Positions 1-5,822 of a stretch of 5,822 bases of DNA are shown here, piece by piece. A program made the translations under genes and the position numbers. The stretch's first letter is position 1, and each line of letters opens with the position of its first letter. The notes below the pieces were generated by a model. The model searched no databases, was not told the DNA's origin, and saw only the letters and a program-made list of their open reading frames with translations. The DNA comes from Clostridiales bacterium (lineage in GTDB: Bacteria; Bacillota; Clostridia; Christensenellales; Borkfalkiaceae). The stretch spans positions 1-5,822 of the forward strand of contig JAJWOJ010000144.1 of NCBI GenBank assembly GCA_021635425.1, written 5' to 3'.

Positions 1-93
1 AAACATCCGCGCCAAGAAAATGCGGAAAAAACAGACACGTCCGCGCGGAAAGAACCGCGGGAATACAAAAAGCGGGAAGACGACAAAAAATAA
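1..93 (+). CDS. C-terminal tail of an upstream gene (partial, unidentified)
   Basis: The left edge falls inside a plus-strand gene that ends just before an intrinsic terminator. Frame 1 gives 30 residues rich in Lys, Glu, Arg and Asp, ending in KKREDDKK with TAA at 91-93. Its codons (GAA, GAC, GCG, AAA) resemble those of the other genes here. Frame 2 is also open, ending with TAA at 104-106, and would give an even more basic tail without any acidic residue, so the frame is uncertain. Such hydrophilic, low-complexity tails are common on RNA-binding proteins such as DEAD-box helicases or RNase R, but nothing here identifies the family. No function is assigned. Confidence 0.35.
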   Translation, partial: KHPRQENAEKTDTSARKEPREYKKREDDKK

Positions 94-104
94 GTCGAAA
101 AAAT

Positions 105-136
105 AAAGCCGAAAATGCAAATTACGGCTTTTTTTT
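105..136 (+). terminator. Rho-independent terminator of the upstream gene
   Basis: A seven-base arm AAAGCCG at 105-111 pairs perfectly with CGGCTTT at 125-131 across a 13-base loop. It runs into an uninterrupted run of eight T at 129-136. The arm sits right at or just after the stop codon of the incoming gene, as expected for its transcript end. The GC part of the stem is short (GCCG/CGGC), so efficiency may be moderate. Confidence 0.75.
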
Positions 137-137
137 G

Positions 138-166
138 TTTACTTTTTTGGTTTTTTACTATATAAT
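138..166 (+). promoter_or_regulatory. Sigma-A-type promoter for the MBL-rho unit
   Basis: A perfect -10 TATAAT at 161-166 lies 17 bases after a -35-like TTTACT at 138-143 (four of six matches to TTGACA), within a T-rich tract. Transcription would start near 173, giving a leader of about 57 bases before the ATG at 230. A second possible pair is TTGGTT at 147-152 with TATACT at 171-176 (18-base spacer), and it could act as an alternative. Assigned by consensus only. Confidence 0.6.
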
Positions 167-219
167 AGATTATACTTATAAAACAGTTTGTCATTTTAAA
201 ACATTTCGGACATTTTTTC

Positions 220-223
220 GGAG
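220..223 (+). promoter_or_regulatory. Ribosome binding site of the MBL-fold gene
   Basis: GGAG lies six bases before the ATG at 230. It supports that start, which also places the family's first beta-strand right at the N-terminus. Confidence 0.6.
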
Positions 224-229
224 ACGCAA

Positions 230-844
230 ATGAAAATCAGATATCTCGGACATTCGTCTTTTCTCCTTATTGGGAGCGACAAAAGCGTCGTTACCGATCC
301 GTTTTGCGGTATAGGTTACGACATGGAAAGAGTAACCTGCGATTACTGCACCGTTTCGCACGGGCATTTCGACCATTCCGCCGTAAATTTCGTGAACGCG
401 CGCAAAATCATCACCGATTCCGAAGACGGCTTTGCCGCCATCGAATCCTATCACGACCCGAAGGGCGGGCTGTTGCGCGGGAAGAATAGAATATTCGTTT
501 TTTCGGTTGACGGAATCAAATTCTGCCACATGGGCGACGTCGGCGAATATTTTTCCGAAAGGCTTGCGGACGAAATAGGAAGCCCGGACGTGCTTTTTAT
601 TCCCGTCGGCGGAAACTATACGATAGATTACCGCGAAGCGATAAAATATGCCGACGCGATAAAGGCGAAAATCACCGTTCCGATGCATTATAAAACGTCG
701 AAAAGCAATCTCGATATCGACGGGGTGCAACCGTTTTTAAAACACGAAAAATGCGTCGAGCTGGTAGGGGAAGAAATCGAACTCACGAAGGAAACTCTCC
801 CGACGGAAGAAAGCGTTTACGTTTTCGACGACAAAAATTTTTAA
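230..844 (+). CDS. UlaG/YtkL-like metallo-beta-lactamase-fold hydrolase
   Basis: A 204-residue MBL-fold protein of the small single-domain type (Lactamase_B_3, UPF0173/UlaG-like), probably a cytoplasmic metal-dependent hydrolase; the substrate cannot be told from sequence. The N-terminus MKIRYLGHSSFLL is the usual first strand of this group, with His8. The metal motif HxHxDH is H44-G-H46-F-D48-H49, followed by HMGD (H100, D103) as further ligand region and by PMHY (H153) near the C-terminus as the last metal ligand. All expected ligands are present, so it should be active. There is no signal peptide or membrane segment. It is the first gene behind the promoter at 138-166, and rho follows after only 12 bases, so the two are very likely co-transcribed. 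This is an unusual partner for rho, and no functional link is evident. The specific function is unknown; the fold assignment is firm. Confidence 0.88.
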   Translation: MKIRYLGHSSFLLIGSDKSVVTDPFCGIGYDMERVTCDYCTVSHGHFDHSAVNFVNARKIITDSEDGFAAIESYHDPKGGLLRGKNRIFVFSVDGIKFCHMGDVGEYFSERLADEIGSPDVLFIPVGGNYTIDYREAIKYADAIKAKITVPMHYKTSKSNLDIDGVQPFLKHEKCVELVGEEIELTKETLPTEESVYVFDDKNF

Positions 845-846
845 CG

Positions 847-852
847 AGGTGA
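847..852 (+). promoter_or_regulatory. Ribosome binding site deciding the rho GTG start
   Basis: AGGTGA lies four bases upstream of GTG at 857, inside the 12-base gap after the preceding stop. No ATG with a comparable site lies nearby, so GTG is taken as the start. The first residues then lead directly into the Rho N-terminal domain. Confidence 0.65.
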
Positions 853-856
853 CGTT

Positions 857-2353
857 GTGGCGACAAATACCAACAGAACAAATTATACCGAAGAATATCT
901 GCAGGCTAAAAGCATTTACGATTTAAGAAAAATTCTGAGAAGCGTGGGCGGCGTTCCGGGCGGCAAAGGCAAGGGCGAACTTATTGCGGAAATCATGAAC
1001 ATACAAACGGAACACGTTGTTCCGCCGCGCAGTACGAGGGGCAGAAGACCTTTGGAGATGAAGGAGTTCGCAAACAATTTCGAAAAACGCGCGATAAGCG
1101 AAAACGGCGACGAGGAAGAGGAGATATCGGAGCAACTTGACGACGACGAACAAAAGCCCGTCATAAGAAGAGACGTGTCTTTCGGCGACGTCGAAAAGCA
1201 GGACGCTATGGGCGAAGAGGATAAAGCCGAGGGCGTTTTCGAGCTTTGTCCCGACGGTTACGGTTTTTTGCGTGCGGCAAATTACGAGTGTACTACGAAA
1301 GACGTTTTCGTCGCGAGACCGATCGTCAAACAGTACGGGCTTCGCCGCGGCGATTATATAGTGGGAACGAGCGCGAAACTCCGCGAAACGGGGGCGGCGG
1401 CTCTTCGCAACGTCTATTCGATAAACGGGCTTCCGCCCGAAAGAATGCTGAGACGTCCTAATTTCGACGATCTTACGGCGAGATATCCGATGGAGAGATT
1501 CACGCTCGAAAGATCGGATGCGGAAGACGATCTCGCAATAAGAAGCATGGATTTATTCTGCCCGATAGGCAAGGGTCAGAGAGGGCTTATCGTCGCTCCG
1601 CCCAAAGCGGGGAAAACCACCCTTTTGAAAAAAATAGCCAATTCCATAGGCGAAAATTACCCCAAAGCGCATCTTATAACCCTTCTTATCGACGAAAGAC
1701 CGGAAGAGGTTACCGACATAAAGGAGAGCGTGAAAGGCGAGGTCGTGTTTTCGACGTTCGACGAAACGGCAGATCATCACATCAAAGTTTCGGAGCTTGT
1801 CATGTGGAGAGCCAAAAGGCTCGTCGAAATGGGAAACGACGTAGTTATCCTTCTCGATTCGCTCACCAAGCTCGCGAGGGCATACAATTCGTCCGTTCCT
1901 TCGTCGGGCAAAACGCTTTCGGGCGGAATCGACCCGATCGCTTTGCAACCGCCCAAGAAATTTTTCGGCGCGGCGAGAAATATCGATAAAGGCGGCAGCC
2001 TTACGATAATCGCAACCGTTCTCGTCGAAACGGGCAGCAGAATGGACGACGTTATTTACGAGGAATTCAAAGGCACGGGCAACATGGAATTGCAGCTTTC
2101 CCGCCAGCTTTCCGAACGCAGAATTTTCCCCGCGATCGATTTTTACAAATCGGGAACGAGAAAGGACGAGTTGCTTTTAGATAGAGCCGAGCTTGACTGC
2201 GCGTATTCTTTGAGAAGACTTCTCGCGGAAGACAGAAACGCGAGCGAAAATATTCTCGACATGATGGCGAAATGCGAAAACAACGCCGATTTCGTCAAAA
2301 AAGTACCCGAATGGATAAAACTTTCGGGCAGAGACAAAAAACGCGATATCTGA
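857..2353 (+). CDS. rho: Transcription termination factor Rho
   Basis: A hexameric, ATP-driven RNA translocase that ends transcription of untranslated RNA. At 498 residues it is longer than the roughly 420 of E. coli Rho. Residues 14-50 match the Rho N-terminal helical domain. Residues 51-125 form a hydrophilic linker with an acidic stretch (about 83-99). Residues 125-190 are the cold-shock-like RNA-binding domain, with DGYGFLR at 133-139. The ATPase core has Walker A APPKAGKT (247-254), the catalytic Glu in DERPEEV (E280), Walker B VVILLD (329-334), the Q-loop region LSGGID (354-359), GAARN (371-375) and the arginine finger in SGTRKDELL (R435). Every catalytic element I checked is present, so it should be functional. 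It starts at GTG and sits 12 bases behind the MBL gene. No intrinsic terminator follows, and rpmE, its usual downstream neighbour in many Bacillota, is absent. Confidence 0.97.
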   Translation: MATNTNRTNYTEEYLQAKSIYDLRKILRSVGGVPGGKGKGELIAEIMNIQTEHVVPPRSTRGRRPLEMKEFANNFEKRAISENGDEEEEISEQLDDDEQKPVIRRDVSFGDVEKQDAMGEEDKAEGVFELCPDGYGFLRAANYECTTKDVFVARPIVKQYGLRRGDYIVGTSAKLRETGAAALRNVYSINGLPPERMLRRPNFDDLTARYPMERFTLERSDAEDDLAIRSMDLFCPIGKGQRGLIVAPPKAGKTTLLKKIANSIGENYPKAHLITLLIDERPEEVTDIKESVKGEVVFSTFDETADHHIKVSELVMWRAKRLVEMGNDVVILLDSLTKLARAYNSSVPSSGKTLSGGIDPIALQPPKKFFGAARNIDKGGSLTIIATVLVETGSRMDDVIYEEFKGTGNMELQLSRQLSERRIFPAIDFYKSGTRKDELLLDRAELDCAYSLRRLLAEDRNASENILDMMAKCENNADFVKKVPEWIKLSGRDKKRDI

Positions 2354-2378
2354 AAAGCGGAAACCGGAATAATCGGCG

Positions 2379-2990
2379 TTAAACGCTGCCATCGCGAACA
2401 AACCGCGCGAACGCGCCGAAGATTTTATCGGTTGCAAAAGCCGATAATCTCTCGGGGTGAAACTGAGTGCAGATTACGTTGTCGCCGAAAACCGCTCCTT
2501 CGATAACGTTATCGGGAGAAACGGACAAAACGGACATGCAAGGCGGAAAACGTTCCAACGCCTGACGGTGCGCGGAGTTTACCCTTGCTTCGTCGCCGAA
2601 AATTTCGCCTTTACCGGAAACGGGGTGGAGAATATCGCCCTTGCCCATATGTCCGCTTACGCACTTAAGCGTGCCGCCCAAAAGCACGTTAATAAGCTGA
2701 AAACCGCGGCAAATGCCGAGTATCGGCAGGTTTTTGCGGATAAAATAAGCGGCTATGTCGAATTCGAGTTTGTCTTTGACGAAATTGACGTTGTAAGACG
2801 GAATATTTCCGCCGTAGTAAGCGGGCAGAATATCCCCGCCGCCGATAAGCAGAAGTCCCTTATAAATTCGGGGATTTTCGGGAGAAAGCGAACAATCGAA
2901 AGAGAGATTCACGCGGGACAGGGCGTTAAGATAAGTTTTCGGCGGATATTCTGCGGCTACGAGTATTTCGGGATAAGAAGAATCGTTCAT
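2379..2990 (-). CDS. Peptidase C26 / gamma-glutamyl-GABA hydrolase-like class I glutamine amidotransferase
   Basis: A 203-residue protein of the C26 family (PuuD-like), whose members hydrolyse gamma-glutamyl amide bonds such as that of gamma-glutamyl-GABA. Motifs in order: LLLIGGGD (46-53), the typical substrate and oxyanion region; the nucleophile elbow LGICRGFQLIN (91-101) with Cys94; GGTL (105-108); VNSAHRQA (137-144), close to the family's VNSxHHQA; and QFHPE (176-180), giving His178 and Glu180 of the catalytic triad. It is shorter than typical members (about 240), mainly in the N-terminal third. The ATG at 2990 is the only reasonable start, because an in-frame stop lies seven bases upstream of it. 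No Shine-Dalgarno sequence precedes it, and a -10 box lies so close that the mRNA may be leaderless. It converges on rho with a 25-base gap and diverges from the nucleosidase gene. The exact substrate is unknown. Confidence 0.9.
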   Translation of the reverse strand: MNDSSYPEILVAAEYPPKTYLNALSRVNLSFDCSLSPENPRIYKGLLLIGGGDILPAYYGGNIPSYNVNFVKDKLEFDIAAYFIRKNLPILGICRGFQLINVLLGGTLKCVSGHMGKGDILHPVSGKGEIFGDEARVNSAHRQALERFPPCMSVLSVSPDNVIEGAVFGDNVICTQFHPERLSAFATDKIFGAFARFVRDGSV

Positions 2991-2995
2991 ACGGT

Positions 2996-3025
2996 ATTAT
3001 ATAGAAAACACACGAAAAAGGTTAA
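2996..3025 (-). promoter_or_regulatory. Promoter of the C26 gene, overlapping a plus-strand -10 (bidirectional)
   Basis: Read on the minus strand, TTAACC (3025-3020) is followed after 18 bases by TATAAT (3001-2996). The ATG of the C26 gene begins only five bases after this -10, so the predicted start of transcription falls at the start codon itself. On the plus strand the same bases give TATTAT (2995-3000) as a -10 for the nucleosidase gene, with start near 3007 and a 26-base leader containing AAAAAGG. No convincing plus-strand -35 or extended -10 is visible. Confidence 0.45.
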
Positions 3026-3032
3026 TAATCAC

Positions 3033-3716
3033 ATGAAAAAAATAGGTATGGTCGTCGCGCTTGAAAAGGAGCTTAAAGCTTTTTTAGAGAAACAGACCGT
3101 TGAAATAAAAGAAGATAAATCGGGCGCGTTTTCCGTTATCGAATTCACGCTCGGAAAAAACGAAGTTGTATGCGTGAAGTCGGGCGTGGGCGAAATATTC
3201 GCGGCGGCGGCAACGCAATATCTCATCACCGCTTATAAACCCGACATAATAATCAATTTCGGCGTATGCGGAAGCCTTACGAAGTCGCTCGGATTGGAGA
3301 AAGTCGCGCTTATAAAGGGCGTCGTGCATTACGCGTTCGACACTTCCGCCGTGGATAACGTCGAAGCGGGAAGATACGAGCAGTTTGACGACGTTGTAAT
3401 AAAAACAGACGAAAATCTGCTTGCAAAAGCTCTGAAAGCGGCGGGGGAAGACCTTCCGTGCGTTATATGCGCTTCGGCGGATAAATTCGTCGCCGACAAG
3501 GACGAGAAGACGTATCTCAAAAACACTTTCGGCGCTTCCGTTTGCGAAATGGAGAGCGCGGGCGTTCTGATAACGTGCAGAAACGCGGGCGTGCCGTGCC
3601 TTATAATCAAAGCCGTTTCGGACGGCGAAGGCGGAGCCGAAGAATACGAAAAAACCGTTCGGATAGCTTGCGGAAAATACGTAAAGCTCGTTACCGCGCT
3701 TTGTAACGGGTTGTAA
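3033..3716 (+). CDS. mtnN: 5'-methylthioadenosine/S-adenosylhomocysteine nucleosidase family protein
   Basis: A 227-residue PNP/UDP-phosphorylase-fold nucleosidase. The family cleaves adenine from MTA, SAH or 5'-deoxyadenosine in methyl-cycle salvage. Landmarks of E. coli MTN are present: the N-terminal GMVVALEKE with the general acid at Glu13 (E12 in E. coli), VKSGVGE (48-54) in the ribose/catalytic region, CEMES (171-175) with Met173 and Glu174, and KAVSD (193-197) with Asp197, the residue that protonates adenine. The loop usually reading SAGG is VCGS (78-81) and R193 is Lys, so this is a divergent subfamily whose preferred substrate is uncertain; a related purine nucleosidase is possible. 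The frame stays open for 192 codons upstream, but that part is antisense to the C26 gene. ATG 3033 is chosen because the fold begins there, with AAAAAGG (3015-3021) upstream. The patatin gene follows after 47 bases. Confidence 0.85.
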   Translation: MKKIGMVVALEKELKAFLEKQTVEIKEDKSGAFSVIEFTLGKNEVVCVKSGVGEIFAAAATQYLITAYKPDIIINFGVCGSLTKSLGLEKVALIKGVVHYAFDTSAVDNVEAGRYEQFDDVVIKTDENLLAKALKAAGEDLPCVICASADKFVADKDEKTYLKNTFGASVCEMESAGVLITCRNAGVPCLIIKAVSDGEGGAEEYEKTVRIACGKYVKLVTALCNGL

Positions 3717-3763
3717 AAGGCGATTAAAAGCATATTAAACGATAAAAATCGGATACTGAATAT

Positions 3764-4540
3764 ATGAAAACATACAAAAAACACAAACTCGGGCTTGTGC
3801 TCGGCAGCGGCGGCGCGAGAGGTATGGCTCTTCTCGGCGCACTTAAAGCTTTGGAAGAGGAAAATATAGAGTTCGACGTCGTGGCGGGTACGAGTATAGG
3901 AAGCGTTGTCGGCGCGCTGTATGCCAAAGGTTATACGGTCGGAGACATGCTGAGGCTTAAAGATTCGCTGGGGCTTAGCGACCCGCAGAACATGCTCCTT
4001 CTCTACCTCGGCGGAACGGGGCTTGTCGGAATGATGCGCCGCGTTACGGGCGGAGCTTATTTCGACGACCTCATAAAGCCTTTCCGGGCAATCGCGACCG
4101 ACCTTTATACGGGCGAAGAAGTTGTTATGGGCATGGGCGAAGTCGCGACGGCGATTGCCGCGTCGTCTGCCGTCCCGCCCGCGTTTCGTCCCGTCGAAAG
4201 AGACGGACGAAAGCTTGTGGACGGAGCGTTTACGAACAACGTGCCGTCGGACGCGGTTAAAAACCTCGGCGCGGAAAGAATTTTAGGCATCAACCTCGGC
4301 GCGGAAAGCGACACCAATCAGGATCTTAAGAGAACGCTCGACGAGCTTTATCCCGGAAACGGAGTTAAACTCACCGTAAAAAGCACGCAGTGTTACACTT
4401 ATTCCGATTACGTTTTAGCCCCCGATTTGCGGGGAATTTCGGGCGCGGACATCCGTCGGCTCGACGATATGTACGAAACAGGTTATAAAGCGGCAAGAGA
4501 TAAAATGAACGAAATTAAAGCCGCTCTCGATATAGATTAA
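3764..4540 (+). CDS. Patatin-like phospholipase / acylhydrolase (RssA-type)
   Basis: A 258-residue patatin-domain protein that fills the whole chain, expected to hydrolyse acyl esters of lipids with a Ser-Asp dyad. The oxyanion-hole motif GSGGARG is at 14-20. The nucleophile elbow GTSIG at 42-46 gives Ser44, and the DGA motif at 153-155 gives Asp153. ASSAVPPAF (133-141) is the conserved segment between them. There is no signal peptide or clear membrane anchor, so it should be cytosolic or loosely membrane-associated. The start at 3764 places the oxyanion motif at the usual distance from the N-terminus, but the upstream bases hold only a weak GGA (3751-3753) as ribosome site. It lies between the nucleosidase and aroA with gaps of 47 and 20 bases and is probably in one operon with them. 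The lipid substrate is unknown. Confidence 0.9.
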   Translation: MKTYKKHKLGLVLGSGGARGMALLGALKALEEENIEFDVVAGTSIGSVVGALYAKGYTVGDMLRLKDSLGLSDPQNMLLLYLGGTGLVGMMRRVTGGAYFDDLIKPFRAIATDLYTGEEVVMGMGEVATAIAASSAVPPAFRPVERDGRKLVDGAFTNNVPSDAVKNLGAERILGINLGAESDTNQDLKRTLDELYPGNGVKLTVKSTQCYTYSDYVLAPDLRGISGADIRRLDDMYETGYKAARDKMNEIKAALDID

Positions 4541-4560
4541 AAAATAAGACCGACATAACT

Positions 4561-5822
4561 ATGAGAATAAATCCTAAAGAGAATATTTACGGGCAATATA
4601 AAGTTTCGCCCGACATATCAATAACCCACAGAGCGATAATTTTAGGCGCGCTCGCAAAGGGGAAAACGTATATAATCAACCCTTGTTTGAACGACGACAC
4701 TTACACTTCGATTGCCTGCATAAAAAAGCTCGGAGCAAAGGCGAAAGTCAAAAACGGGGTTATAGAGATAAAACCGCCCAAGGCGATAAACGGCGATATC
4801 CGCGTCGACTGCGGGAGAAGCGAAACGCTCATGAGATTTTTATGCGGCGTTGCCGCGGGGAGCGGAATAGGCGTGGAGCTTACGGGCGACAAATGGCTTT
4901 GTCAGAGACCGATGAGAAACGTCAAAGAGCCGCTCGAGGCGATGGGGGCTACGGTCGCGCTTAAAAATTACAGCGTTCCGCCCATTCTGGTGGAAGGCGC
5001 AACGGTGAGACCCATCGATTATTTTTTGCCGATAGGCAGTTCTCAGGTTAAAACTTCCATTCTTCTTTGCGCGCTCACGGGCGGCGTCAAAGCGACGATA
5101 AAAGAGGGTTTGCGCTCGAGAAATCATATGGAAAATCTCTTAAAAGAGATGGGCGCGGATATTACGGTGAACGAAAAAGAGAACTCCGTAACTTTAAACA
5201 AAAGCGAGATAAAAGGCTCGAAAATTTTCGTCTGCGGCGATTTCACCGAGGCGATGTTTTTCCTTGCGCAGGGGCTTTTGTCGGGCAGAGCGGAATGTAA
5301 AAACGTCTGCGTAAACCCCACGAGAACGCGCGTTTTTCAGATTCTGAAGCGCATGGGCGCAAAAATACAGATAGTAAACAGAAGAATGCTTTGCGGCGAG
5401 CCGATTGCGGATATAATCGCCGAAAAAAGCGAGCTTAAAGCGGTGCTTGTAACGGACGAAGAGGCGTTTTCGGTTGCGGACGAGCTTCCCGCGCTTGCCG
5501 TTCTTATGGGTATGGCGGGCGGCGAAAGCGTCGTCGCGGAGCATCCCGCAATGAAAGAACGCGACAAAAATCTCTACGACGAAATTTCCGCCATGCTTAA
5601 TTCCGCAGGCGGGAAATGCAGGAGGTTTTCGGGCGAATCGGCTAACGGAATCGCGATTTCCGGCGTTTTGAAATACCGCGGCGGAAACGTCAGAGGGTTA
5701 ACGTCGGCAAGAGTGGCGATGGCGGCGGCTATCGCGCTCGAAGTTTCGGAAGAAGGGGGCGAACTTGACGAAGAATCGCTCGTTTCGGCGGAATATCCGG
5801 GGTTCTTCGGGTCGCTTAAAGG
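4561..5822 (+). CDS. aroA: EPSP synthase family protein (3-phosphoshikimate 1-carboxyvinyltransferase), right end cut off
   Basis: An open frame of 420 codons to the window edge. The family is usually 420-440 residues and the closing motif EYPGFF (411-416) is already present, so only a few residues are missing. AroA joins shikimate-3-phosphate (S3P) and PEP in the shikimate pathway. Family marks: SITHRA (20-25), TLMRFL (89-94), QRPM (115-118), GSSQVKTS (159-166), SRNHME (186-191), GDFTEAMFFLA (226-236), NPTRTRV (252-258), ADELPALAVL (306-315), AMKERD (330-335). S3P ligands are kept: S20, R24, S160, S161, Q162, S186, D307, K332. PEP-site residues are not: E. coli K22 is I19, G96 is E88, R344 is K336, D384-H385 are S382-A383 and K411 is A410; only R124 (R116) and R386 (R384) remain. 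It may be an EPSPS with a remodelled PEP site or a paralogue with another role. It starts at ATG 20 bases after the patatin gene without a clear ribosome site. Confidence 0.88.
   Translation, partial: MRINPKENIYGQYKVSPDISITHRAIILGALAKGKTYIINPCLNDDTYTSIACIKKLGAKAKVKNGVIEIKPPKAINGDIRVDCGRSETLMRFLCGVAAGSGIGVELTGDKWLCQRPMRNVKEPLEAMGATVALKNYSVPPILVEGATVRPIDYFLPIGSSQVKTSILLCALTGGVKATIKEGLRSRNHMENLLKEMGADITVNEKENSVTLNKSEIKGSKIFVCGDFTEAMFFLAQGLLSGRAECKNVCVNPTRTRVFQILKRMGAKIQIVNRRMLCGEPIADIIAEKSELKAVLVTDEEAFSVADELPALAVLMGMAGGESVVAEHPAMKERDKNLYDEISAMLNSAGGKCRRFSGESANGIAISGVLKYRGGNVRGLTSARVAMAAAIALEVSEEGGELDEESLVSAEYPGFFGSLK

Noticed and set aside
201..222. Direct repeat CATTTCGGA / CATTTTTTCGGA in the leader before the MBL gene
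   Set aside because: Imperfect, short and in low-complexity T-rich sequence; no basis for calling an operator.
191..730. 179-codon open frame antisense to the MBL gene
   Set aside because: No motif or ribosome site; it is explained by the codon pattern of the opposite gene, which carries an intact metal-binding motif.
1553..1948. 131-codon open frame antisense to the rho ATPase core
   Set aside because: It covers the most conserved part of rho and shows no recognisable protein features.
2374..2388. Small inverted repeat CGGCG-TTAAA-CGCTG at the end of the C26 gene
   Set aside because: Five pairs including a wobble and no T-run on either side; too weak to call a terminator.
2457..3032. Long N-terminal extension of the nucleosidase frame (192 open codons upstream of ATG 3033)
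   Set aside because: It lies entirely antisense to the well-supported C26 gene, resembles no family, and the nucleosidase fold starts cleanly at MKKIGMVVALEKE.
5194..5544. 116-codon open frame antisense to aroA
   Set aside because: The plus-strand frame is open across the whole region and matches EPSP synthase motifs throughout; the antisense frame has none.

Overview
The window looks like chromosomal DNA of an uncultured or poorly studied low-GC Gram-positive bacterium (Bacillota, class Clostridia). This is inferred from three things: a Clostridia-like Rho, purine-rich Shine-Dalgarno sites with AT-rich sigma-A-type promoters, and a codon style rich in GAA, AAA, GCG and AGA. No RNA genes, CRISPR array, insertion sequence or phage gene is visible. 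The coding density is very high, and no gap between genes exceeds about 140 bases.

Layout: (1) bases 1 to about 106 hold the charged C-terminal tail of a gene that enters from the left and ends at an intrinsic terminator. (2) A good sigma-A-like promoter then reads into a two-gene unit: a small UlaG/YtkL-like metallo-beta-lactamase-fold hydrolase, followed 12 bases later by rho, which starts at GTG. (3) On the minus strand and convergent with rho lies a class I glutamine-amidotransferase-like peptidase C26 gene (gamma-glutamyl-GABA hydrolase type). (4) Divergent from it, across only 42 bases, a plus-strand run begins: a nucleosidase of the MTA/SAH family, a patatin-like acylhydrolase and an EPSP-synthase-family gene (aroA), which is cut by the right edge only a few residues before its expected end.

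The genes have housekeeping or general metabolic roles: transcription termination, methyl-cycle salvage, lipid acyl hydrolysis and aromatic amino-acid synthesis. They do not form an obvious single pathway. I see no defence system or mobile system.

The most interesting observation is in the aroA-like gene. Ungapped comparison with E. coli EPSP synthase from memory shows the shikimate-3-phosphate ligands kept. Several phosphoenolpyruvate/glyphosate-site residues are replaced: K22 by Ile, G96 by Glu, R344 by Lys, D384-H385 by Ser-Ala and K411 by Ala. A second point is the 42-base divergent intergenic region. Its overlapping -10 elements imply a bidirectional promoter and a leaderless mRNA for the C26 gene.
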